Below are positions 6,990-13,062 of a stretch of 16,709 nt of DNA, piece by piece. Under the pieces are notes generated by a model that saw nothing but the letters and a program-made list of their open reading frames with translations, was not told where the DNA came from and searched no databases. The stretch lies in assembly GCA_964575225.1 (NCBI GenBank), contig CAZNQW010000068.1, positions 1 through 16,709 on the forward strand, given 5' to 3'. This DNA comes from CAZNQW01 sp964575225. Its GTDB lineage: Bacteria; Chloroflexota; Anaerolineae; JAAYZQ01. Position 1 is the stretch's first letter. Each line of letters opens with the position of its first letter. Both the position numbers and the translations under genes were made by a program.

Positions 6990-8459
6990 TTACTCCTCTT
7001 CTGCCAAGATCAACGCGCTCAGCACTGCAGACCGCACGACCAACTCGGGGCAATACAGGCATTTTCCAATCCAAAGGGGTGGATAGGACCCGTCGATCCG
7101 CTCGGCAAGCCAGGCCGCTCCGCGCCGGATGGCATCTGCGGGCACCCGATGTCCCCACCGCTTCCAGATCACCAAGCTTTGCAGGCAATAGGCCGTCTCT
7201 TCAGCTGTGGGCAAGTAAAAGCCCCACGAGCCATCCTGCTTCTGGGTGTGTAGGATCCATTCTACGGCCTGAGCCGTCAGCTCTTCCTGATAGCCGGCAC
7301 AGGCGATAATGGCGTGGGCGGTCGGATAATAGGGCGAGGCATGCCACTTGTCGAACCAGAAGGGCCAGGCCGCCTGCGTTCGATCCAGAAAGCCGATCAC
7401 CTTGGTCACCGACGGGTGATCGGGACCAAAGCCAGCCTCCCGTAGCGCGCTCAGCACATGGACGTTGGCGCTCACCGATGGGTTGGCCTCCAAATGATAG
7501 CAGCGATAATACTCATCCTCTTCAAAACTCTGAACGGCCTCGATGTCCACCGCCTTGCCCAAGCGATGTAGCACCTCGTACACCACGCTGGTCACGTCGC
7601 TGTCGTTGGGCGTATAGCCGCTGGCAAAGCCGATGCCCCGTCCCGGCTGCCAGTTCTCGGTCAATAGCGCCACGTGGCCCTGCGAGAGCCCTCTCGCCTT
7701 GGCATCCAACACCCCCGCCAGGTCCAGATTCCACAGCGTCCAGGCCTGTTCGAACACATCGATGGGAGCCACATTGGGCATGCCCCCATTCACAGCCGAG
7801 CGGCGCAGATACTCCAGAGCCGTCCCATCGCCGGGCCGGGCATACAGCGCAAAGTAGGCAGTTGCCGAAGGGCTATGCCCCACCGAGCCGTTCCCCTCCT
7901 GCAAGTTCGGCAAATCCAAAAGCCCCAACCCATCGACCCCCGCCATCTCGGACGAAAAGGCCACCGTCACGTGGCGGCTGATGGTGCCCTGAGGCAAGGC
8001 TGCCAGCTTGGCCTGCCGCCAGCGCCGCAGTTGTGCCAGGTGGGCATCGTTCCCGTCTGAGGCAATTCCCAACGACTCGGCCTCAGCCATCAGCGTGGGC
8101 ACAATCATCTCAAAGCCAATGGTCTCACCGGCCGGGTCTGCGCCCAACCGGCCCGTCATCCCTACTAGCGCCGCTTGCGCCCGCTGCCAGCGCGTCTTGT
8201 CGCGGGCGTTCCCCTCGCGGACCAAGGCGATCATCGCCGCCAAGGTGCAGATCAGCCGGTCGTGATGATAGGGAATCTCCCGCGCGCCCCAGCTCCCATC
8301 GGGCAGTTGGTGGGCCCGCAGCCACTCTAACGAATCGGCCCCTATCGGCTCGTCCAGCTCCACCAACCGCGCGGCCCAAGCGGTGTCATAGGCGGTCGCC
8401 ATCATCCGCCCCGGCCCAATCTCGTGCAACAGATCGTACGCTTTTTCCCAGAAAGCCAT
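6990..8459 (-). CDS. Class II diterpene cyclase (Rv3377c / kolavenyl-diphosphate synthase-like), variant DSDV motif
   Basis: Predicted class II (protonation-initiated) terpene cyclase of the squalene-hopene/copalyl-diphosphate superfamily. It is expected to cyclise geranylgeranyl diphosphate to a bicyclic diphosphate such as the halimadienyl or kolavenyl type. It has 489 residues, the short bacterial beta-gamma form. Visible family signatures are ATAYDTAWAARL at 21-32, QW-like QLPDGSWG at 51-58 and QKQDGSWG at 406-413, GSVGHSPSATAYF at 191-203, and DKWHASPYYPTAH at 370-382. The catalytic DxDD position reads D286-S-D288-V289: the central acid is present but the last Asp is Val. ATG 8459 has AAGGGG upstream and lies 12 nt after the diterpene synthase stop. 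The same gene order, Rv3378c-like then Rv3377c-like, occurs in M. tuberculosis. The product cannot be predicted from sequence. Confidence 0.88.
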   Translation of the reverse strand: MAFWEKAYDLLHEIGPGRMMATAYDTAWAARLVELDEPIGADSLEWLRAHQLPDGSWGAREIPYHHDRLICTLAAMIALVREGNARDKTRWQRAQAALVGMTGRLGADPAGETIGFEMIVPTLMAEAESLGIASDGNDAHLAQLRRWRQAKLAALPQGTISRHVTVAFSSEMAGVDGLGLLDLPNLQEGNGSVGHSPSATAYFALYARPGDGTALEYLRRSAVNGGMPNVAPIDVFEQAWTLWNLDLAGVLDAKARGLSQGHVALLTENWQPGRGIGFASGYTPNDSDVTSVVYEVLHRLGKAVDIEAVQSFEEDEYYRCYHLEANPSVSANVHVLSALREAGFGPDHPSVTKVIGFLDRTQAAWPFWFDKWHASPYYPTAHAIIACAGYQEELTAQAVEWILHTQKQDGSWGFYLPTAEETAYCLQSLVIWKRWGHRVPADAIRRGAAWLAERIDGSYPPLWIGKCLYCPELVVRSAVLSALILAEEE

Positions 8460-8471
8460 GAAAACCCCTTG

Positions 8472-9431
8472 CTACAGATCCGGTGAGATGATCTCCAAGA
8501 ATCCATCGGGCAGATCCACTTCGGGCAGCGGATACCAAAAGCCGCCACGGGCCTGCCGCACGCCCACCCCCAGGCACCGCTCGGCGTTGGCCCGGTAAAA
8601 GGTGCGCATCGCCTCCCAGTCCTGATCGGTCATGGCCGCATGTTGATGGTCTTCCTGCCGGCGGCTGTAGAGATGATCGAATAGAATGCGTCGCAGCCCT
8701 TTTTCACTCAGATAGAGGGAAGGGCTGACGGTGAAGTACAGGTCCTCGTTGCCGGTCGCCAATAAGGGCATGTCAAAGGCGCAGAACTTGTCAAAGCCGA
8801 TGAATAGATCCACGGGCGCCACCGGCTCGCCATAGTAGGCCTCGATCAATGCCGCCCTGTCGGGTGCTTGCCCCCGCTCTTGATAGTACTTCAGGGTCAA
8901 TTCGGCCACCGACTCGACCGCATCGTGGGCAAACAATCCGAAAAAGAGCCGAAAGCGCTCGTGGTCTCGCGTTTTGGCAGAAACCTCCTCAAACAGCCCG
9001 ATCAGGGACTCGGCTTCTGTGCCTTTCAAATAACGGACATAGTCGCCGTAGAAGCGGACCCGCACCTGCATCTCGTCGTAAAAAGCGAGGAAATCGGGGT
9101 GGGTGGCCAGTCGCCGCAAGCCTTCGGCCGCCACCTCCATATAGTCGGGGCCTCGCGCCACCAGGTCGGGGCCAAATACGGGGGTCAAGAGGGTGTCCAG
9201 CCCATGCTCAAAGAGCAGGCGATACAGCTTGATGTGGCGGCGCGCCGCCCGATCCACGTACTCGCCACCCAGGGCGGCATCGGGACGATCCTGACACTCG
9301 AGCAGGAACCAGCGCCGGGTGCCGTTGATGGGAAAGACGCACACACGGGGGCCCGCCGCTCGCACGCAGCGAGCCACATCCTCCATGGGCCATGCCAAAA
9401 ATTCGTCCAGCCGCGGCAGAACGCGATTCAC
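8472..9431 (-). CDS. Rv3378c-like diterpene synthase (cis-prenyltransferase fold; tuberculosinol/kolavelool synthase family)
   Basis: Predicted enzyme that removes diphosphate from the bicyclic diterpene diphosphate made by the neighbouring cyclase, yielding an alcohol, an olefin or a transferred prenyl group. It has 319 residues, against about 296 for M. tuberculosis Rv3378c. From memory, the two align over almost their whole length: VFPINGTRRWFLLEC (residues 32-46), FYGDY (127-131), YYGE (199-202), LYFTVSPSLY (231-240) and LRRILFDHLY (246-255). N36 lies where Rv3378c has the Asp of FDGTRRW, a residue equivalent to the diphosphate/Mg-site Asp of cis-prenyltransferases. The start is GTG 9431: the protein then begins MNRVLPRLDEFL, matching the start of Rv3378c. 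It is immediately preceded by AA and a run of eleven Gs, which may itself serve as the ribosome binding site. Confidence 0.87.
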   Translation of the reverse strand: MNRVLPRLDEFLAWPMEDVARCVRAAGPRVCVFPINGTRRWFLLECQDRPDAALGGEYVDRAARRHIKLYRLLFEHGLDTLLTPVFGPDLVARGPDYMEVAAEGLRRLATHPDFLAFYDEMQVRVRFYGDYVRYLKGTEAESLIGLFEEVSAKTRDHERFRLFFGLFAHDAVESVAELTLKYYQERGQAPDRAALIEAYYGEPVAPVDLFIGFDKFCAFDMPLLATGNEDLYFTVSPSLYLSEKGLRRILFDHLYSRRQEDHQHAAMTDQDWEAMRTFYRANAERCLGVGVRQARGGFWYPLPEVDLPDGFLEIISPDL

Positions 9432-9433
9432 TT

Positions 9434-9444
9434 CCCCCCCCCCC
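9434..9444 (-). repeat. G11 homopolymer two bases upstream of the diterpene synthase start codon
   Basis: Eleven consecutive C on the plus strand (G on the coding strand) lie at 9434-9444, followed by AA and the GTG start at 9431. Such tracts are prone to slippage in the cell and to sequencing error. The tract sits exactly where the ribosome binding site should be. Confidence 0.9.
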
Positions 9445-9526
9445 GGAAATCGCCGTCCAGATGGGCTTCCCGCCCCGGTGCCTGCCTACTGCTCGCCGCC
9501 TCGTGTCTGTACGGCACTCTCTGCTC

Positions 9527-9548
9527 CGCGCCCCGTCCCCGGGGCGCG
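9527..9548. other. GC-rich inverted repeat in the gap between membrane protein and diterpene synthase genes
   Basis: A perfect 9-bp stem (9527-9535 with 9540-9548) around a 4-nt loop lies within the 172-nt gap between the two genes. No T-run follows on either strand, so it is not a classical intrinsic terminator. It could reduce read-through or be a dispersed palindrome. I see no coding sequence or clear promoter in 9432-9603. Confidence 0.55.
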
Positions 9549-9603
9549 CAATCTTTTGCTTGGCGCCGCGCTCTCCTACGCGCCCGAGACGGGGTAGGGA
9601 GCG

Positions 9604-10140
9604 TCAGGATTCCGCCGCCGCCCCCGAAAGCCGCCAGTGTTTGTACAGCCCCATTACCAGTGTGAACCAGAGATTGACCACGATCACACACCACACCGGA
9701 TGGCTATCCAACAACAGGCGGAACAGCCACAGCGTCCCCGCACCCGATACGGCCAACCACACTGCTCGCACGGCGCCAAATCGCTCCCCGGCTGCCAGCT
9801 CCTGGCCTGCCGCCAGCAACACCGCCAGGCCGCCCCCCACCAGCAGATCGGTCGCCCAACTGCTCCAATCCGCCGCCAGGTACAGGGCCAACAACACCAT
9901 CAACACGGGGAAAATCAGGGCGTTGCCTACCACCGCCCGCAAGCTTTCCCGGTGCCCGGCAAAGATCTGCGGCTCGGTGACCCAAATGACCAGCGCCGCC
10001 AATAGGCCGCCGGCCACCATCCAGCCCAATGCCGCCGCCCACTGGCCTGCCCGCCAATGGCCCCAGGCCGCCACGAATCCGCCGATCAACGGCACATTCT
10101 GGGCCAATTCCAGCGCCATCAAGGTCAGAAACGCCTTCAA
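9604..10140 (-). CDS. Hypothetical polytopic membrane protein
   Basis: I do not recognise a family. The 178-residue protein is strongly hydrophobic with about five or six predicted membrane segments, near residues 5-25, 35-55, 70-90, 96-115, 124-145 and 150-168, joined by short loops. There is no signal peptide, no metal-binding motif and no obvious catalytic motif. The start is TTG 10140, which overlaps the TGA stop of the upstream acyltransferase gene (TTGA), so the two genes are probably translationally coupled. It lies 172 nt upstream of the diterpene synthase on the same strand. A role in handling a lipid or terpenoid product would fit the neighbourhood but is conjecture. Confidence 0.7.
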   Translation of the reverse strand: MKAFLTLMALELAQNVPLIGGFVAAWGHWRAGQWAAALGWMVAGGLLAALVIWVTEPQIFAGHRESLRAVVGNALIFPVLMVLLALYLAADWSSWATDLLVGGGLAVLLAAGQELAAGERFGAVRAVWLAVSGAGTLWLFRLLLDSHPVWCVIVVNLWFTLVMGLYKHWRLSGAAAES

Positions 10141-11216
10141 TCCCTCTCCCCCGCCAGCGGCTGCGCTTCGGCCCGCGCCAGCCAGCGGCCCATCGTCTGG
10201 AACAGAGGCCCGTTGCCGGCGACCATCACGTGATTGTTTCCCTCCAACTCGAACCCCAGCCGGCCCTTGATGTCGTACGCGCCCCCGCCGCCCCTCAACA
10301 CCTCGACGCCCTCTTCGATGGCCGAACGGATGGCCGCGTACAACAACTGAAAATAGACATACCGCACCCCATAGTCCAGGCCCAACAGGCCCAGGGCGCG
10401 CACCGGCCCCTCGCCCAACACGAGCCCGCAGCCCACCAACCGCTCTCCCCGGCGGGCTTCCAGCCAGGTGGATTCCACCCGGGCCGCATTTTCCAGCACG
10501 GCGCGCGCCCGTGGGTTGGGTGCCGAGTTGTGGGCCCTTTCCACATTTCGGATCAGCGCCAGCGCCTCGTCTACCAGGACAATGGGCCTATCGGTGGTGA
10601 TTTGTCGACGGGTAATGCAGATGCCCTCGTCGGCCGCACGGTTGCGGTGGCGGCGATAGTCTTTTCGCACCGACTTGGGCAATCCGGCCACATACTCGTC
10701 AAAATCGGACCAGCGGATCCTCAACTGCATGCCTGGATCGGGAACCCGGACGGCTGCAAAGGACTCGGGCCATCCAGCCCAAGCCGTTTCGTCCCGTCCC
10801 AGATAAGGGGCTGCCACAAAGGAAGCCCCCTTTTTCCGAGCCTGCTCTTGAGCCGCCTGGATCAGGATCGCCAGGGCTTTGCTGCGGCCCTCGCTGGGCA
10901 ATGTCAGTCCGGATGCACTGGCCAAAGGAGACTGGCACAAAAAAAGAGGCCGCCGCCAGAGCAATCGCTCGGTCAGCGCTCGCGCCACTCTCGAAGTGAT
11001 GGGTAGAGACTCCTTCCGTCGCAGCCAGAAGGTGGCCCGGCCCACCAGCTTTCCCCCGTCCCACAACAAAAGATACGCCGAACGTTCATCGTCGAGCACG
11101 GCCTCGCCAAAGCGATGCCAGCGCCGGCCGGTCCAGGGTTGCCCATCGACCAGCTCGCCCCAGGCCGCAGGGTCGACCTCGTCGATGCTGGAAACGACCT
11201 GCACCGCATACCCCAT
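10137..11216 (-). CDS. FemAB/GNAT-like acyltransferase (Acetyltransf_6 or FemAB_like type)
   Basis: Predicted cytosolic N-acyl or aminoacyl transferase with tandem GNAT folds, 359 residues. Signs of the family are SVRKDYRRHRNRAADEGI (around residues 194-211 of this start), a charged helix typical of FemAB/Acetyltransf_6 proteins. A C-terminal core follows: an ESTWLEARRGERLVGCGLVL-like strand pair, the YVYFQLLYAAIRSAIEEGV helix and AYDIKGRLGFELEGN. FemAB-type enzymes attach amino acids or acyl groups to peptidoglycan precursors, tRNA-activated substrates or small molecules; the substrate here is unknown. I chose ATG 11216 over the in-frame ATG 11258 because AGGTGGAG lies 8 nt upstream of the former and nothing similar precedes the latter. 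It follows the HTH gene by 54 nt and overlaps the membrane protein gene. Confidence 0.75.
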   Translation of the reverse strand: MGYAVQVVSSIDEVDPAAWGELVDGQPWTGRRWHRFGEAVLDDERSAYLLLWDGGKLVGRATFWLRRKESLPITSRVARALTERLLWRRPLFLCQSPLASASGLTLPSEGRSKALAILIQAAQEQARKKGASFVAAPYLGRDETAWAGWPESFAAVRVPDPGMQLRIRWSDFDEYVAGLPKSVRKDYRRHRNRAADEGICITRRQITTDRPIVLVDEALALIRNVERAHNSAPNPRARAVLENAARVESTWLEARRGERLVGCGLVLGEGPVRALGLLGLDYGVRYVYFQLLYAAIRSAIEEGVEVLRGGGGAYDIKGRLGFELEGNNHVMVAGNGPLFQTMGRWLARAEAQPLAGERD

Positions 11217-11270
11217 GCCCGCCACTCCACCTGCTGGGTGGTGCTGGATTGCGCCCATAGGGCGCCGCCG

Positions 11271-11492
11271 TCAGGCGTTGCCCACCAGGCGCTGCCCTTC
11301 CAACCAGCGTCCCAGTTCCTCTTCTTCGATCCGCCAACTACGACCGACTTTGTAGGCGGGCAGATCCCCCTCCTTGATCCAACGGCGCACGGTATAGACC
11401 GACACCCTCAGGATTTCGGCCACTTCTTGCGGCGTCAGAAACTCCTTAGGTTCCGGCGGGCCCTGTTCGAGGTTGGCAGTGCTAGCCTCCAT
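11271..11492 (-). CDS. Small helix-turn-helix DNA-binding protein (excisionase/MerR-like, HTH_17 type)
   Basis: Likely transcriptional regulator or DNA-architecture protein of 73 residues. The domain is a winged HTH of the excisionase/MerR type: FLTPQEVAEILRVSVYTVRRWIKEGDLPAYKVG (split here at residues 18-35 and 36-50), then RSWRIEEEELGRWLEG as the wing and last helix. There is no integrase nearby, so a phage excisionase role is not indicated; many free-living bacteria carry such proteins as regulators. ATG 11492 has GGAGGT five bases upstream. Upstream in-frame codons are rejected because they run into the promoter. It is the first gene of the minus-strand run leading into the terpene genes. 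Confidence 0.85.
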   Translation of the reverse strand: MEASTANLEQGPPEPKEFLTPQEVAEILRVSVYTVRRWIKEGDLPAYKVGRSWRIEEEELGRWLEGQRLVGNA

Positions 11493-11525
11493 TGCGACCT
11501 CCGGCGCTTGATCTCGAGTGTGGCC

Positions 11526-11555
11526 AGTATAGCACAAAGTCGCAAAATCTGCCAA
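11526..11555 (-). promoter_or_regulatory. Sigma-70-type promoter of the HTH gene
   Basis: On the minus strand TTGGCA (11555-11550) is followed after 18 nt by TATACT (11531-11526), preceded by TG one base earlier (an extended -10). Both boxes are one mismatch from consensus. The start of transcription would fall near 11519, about 27 nt before the HTH start codon and its GGAGGT ribosome binding site. Confidence 0.7.
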
Positions 11556-11630
11556 ATATCACAAGTACGGTGCAGGTTGCAAGCGCCCTGCCAAGCCACA
11601 TACCGCACTCCATATAAGGATGTCGCCCCC

Positions 11631-11957
11631 GCGGAAGCTGGAACCCATGGACCCCCGCGTTCGTGGGAGTGACGGACAGGGACGGATAGGACGCCGTCGT
11701 CGTTCCCGCGTAAGCGGGAAGCCATGGACCCGGCGTTCGTGGGGGTGACGGACAGGGACGGATAGGACGCCGTCGTCGTTNNNNNNNNNNNNNNNNNNNN
11801 NNNNNNNNNNNNNNNNNNNNNNNNNNNNNNNNNNNNNNNNNNNNNNNNNNNNNNNNNNNNNNNNNNNNNNNNNNNNNNNNGACGGACAGGGACGGATAGG
11901 ACGCCGTCGTCGTTTCCGCGCAAGCGGGAACCCATGGACCCCCGCGTTCGTAGGGGT
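11631..11957. repeat. Tandem 76-77 bp palindromic repeat interrupted by an assembly gap
   Basis: Units begin with GACGGACAGGGACGGATAGG at 11671, 11747 (cut off by the gap after 34 nt) and 11881. The first full unit is 76 bp and the last is 77 bp. A degenerate partial unit lies at about 11631-11670. Each unit holds two hairpins: TTCCCGC/GCGGGAA around a 4-nt loop (11703-11720), and a C-rich/G-rich pair around TTCG (for example 11937-11957). A third weak pairing, GACGG with CCGTC, lies between them. The sequence resembles the widespread dispersed 'TTCCCGCGnnAGCGGGAA' intergenic palindromes of many bacteria. There are no spacers, so it is not CRISPR. The true copy number is unknown. Confidence 0.9.
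11781..11880. other. Assembly gap (exactly 100 N)
   Basis: One hundred N in a row, the conventional placeholder for a scaffold gap of unknown length. It falls within the tandem repeat, which is probably what broke the assembly. The sequence on each side is repeat, so the gap may contain more units or other DNA. Confidence 0.98.
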
Positions 11958-12051
11958 GCCAGATAGGGGAGGGAGTGTGAGAGTGTGCGGGCCCCACCCC
12001 TACCCACCACCGTGACAGGGCACGAGCAAGTTTGCCCCCTGTACTAGCCCG

Positions 12052-12273
12052 CTATGCCGGCGGCGCCGACCGCTTCAACTCCTCCAACTGGCCCACCAGC
12101 TCCAGCCGCCGCGTCTCGGCCGCGCGTCGGCCTTCGTCCAGCACTTCCTGGACTCGCTCCTGGATCAAGCGACGCTCCTCCTCCCCGCTGCGGGGTGCCA
12201 GCAACAACACAACCACCGCCCCTGTGAACGCCCCCAGGAACAACCCTGCCACCAAACTGAGCAATCGATTCAC
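12052..12273 (-). CDS. YtxH-like small membrane protein
   Basis: A 73-residue protein with one glycine/alanine-rich membrane helix (residues ~4-26), the hallmark LLAPRSGEEERR just after it, and a charged, probably coiled-coil tail. This is the layout of YtxH-domain (general stress/gas-vesicle-like) proteins, whose biochemical role is not established. GTG 12273 is chosen because a full AAGGAGG lies 5-6 nt upstream. An alternative TTG at 12300 would overlap the ATPase stop but lacks a ribosome binding site. It follows the riboflavin-transporter ATPase by 23 nt and is probably the last gene of that operon; whether it has anything to do with uptake is unknown. Confidence 0.75.
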   Translation of the reverse strand: MNRLLSLVAGLFLGAFTGAVVVLLLAPRSGEEERRLIQERVQEVLDEGRRAAETRRLELVGQLEELKRSAPPA

Positions 12274-12296
12274 TGTGTCCTCCTTTTCATTCGATT

Positions 12297-13061
12297 TCAA
12301 CGTTGCCCGTGGCCGATGGCCTCGCGCACCCGGCGCGACAGGGCGCCGAAAAACTCGGTATAGATCACGTCCAGGGTGCGCGGCCGGGGCAGATCGATCA
12401 TCACCTCGGCGCTGATCTGGCCCGGCCGCGACGACATCACCAGCACCCGATCAGCGACAAAGATGGCCTCCTGCAGATCGTGGGTCACCATCACCGCCGT
12501 CACCCGCTGCAAACGCCAGATGCGCAGCAGCTCCAGATTCATCTGCTCGCGGCTCAGGGCATCCAACGCGCCAAAGGGCTCGTCCAGCAACAACACCTCG
12601 GGCTGGCTGATCAGCGCCCGGCCGATGGCCACCCGCTGGGCCATGCCCCCCGAAAGCTGGTGGGGATAAGCCCCCTCGAAACCGGCCAACCCCACCAGTC
12701 CGAGCGTCTTTCGGGCGCGGCGTTCCGCTTCCGCCCGGGGCGTGGCTGCGACCTCCAAGGGCAGGAGCACATTCTGCAACACCGTCCGCCAGGGCATCAG
12801 GTTCACATTCTGAAAGACAAAGCCCACCTGGCGCTTGGGCTCGGCCAACACCTCGCCATCCAACAGCACCCGCCCCTGGCTGGGCGTTAGCAGCCCGCCC
12901 AGAATCCGCAACAGCGTGCTCTTGCCACAGCCCGAGGGGCCGACAATGGCCACAAACTCGCCCGCCGCCACATCCAGGCCGACGCCGTCCAGAGCCAGCA
13001 ATTCCCCCGTGCGGCCCGCGTACTGGTGGCGAATCCCCTCGGCCGCCAGGACCGGCTCCAT
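12297..13061 (-). CDS. ABC transporter ATP-binding protein of the FMN-riboswitch operon (SsuB/TauB/ThiZ type)
   Basis: Cytoplasmic ATPase of the riboflavin-type importer, 254 residues. Motifs are Walker A GPSGCGKST (residues 41-49), Q-loop VFQNVNLMPWRT, signature LSGGMAQR (136-143), Walker B LLLDEP (157-162), D-loop FGALD and H-loop THD (H194). The LMPWRTVLQNVLLPLE stretch is typical of the nitrate/sulfonate/taurine/thiamine-precursor subfamily that partners SsuC-like permeases and NMT1-like binding proteins. ATG 13061, 1 nt after the ribY-like stop, is preferred to the TTG at 13085 that would lie inside ribY. Its presence in the same operon suggests a complete importer rather than one borrowing an ATPase. 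Confidence 0.9.
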   Translation of the reverse strand: MEPVLAAEGIRHQYAGRTGELLALDGVGLDVAAGEFVAIVGPSGCGKSTLLRILGGLLTPSQGRVLLDGEVLAEPKRQVGFVFQNVNLMPWRTVLQNVLLPLEVAATPRAEAERRARKTLGLVGLAGFEGAYPHQLSGGMAQRVAIGRALISQPEVLLLDEPFGALDALSREQMNLELLRIWRLQRVTAVMVTHDLQEAIFVADRVLVMSSRPGQISAEVMIDLPRPRTLDVIYTEFFGALSRRVREAIGHGQR

Positions 13062-13062
13062 C

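Noticed and set aside
9527..9548. Intrinsic terminator for the membrane protein gene
   Set aside because: The stem is strong but no T-run follows on the minus strand, so it is listed only as an inverted repeat.
11271..11492. Phage or integrative element, suggested by the excisionase-like HTH protein
   Set aside because: There is no integrase, no attachment-site duplication, no tRNA and no phage gene nearby. Such small HTH proteins are common regulators.
11631..11957. CRISPR array
   Set aside because: The units are conserved over their whole 76-77 bp, with no variable spacers of constant length and no cas genes in the window.
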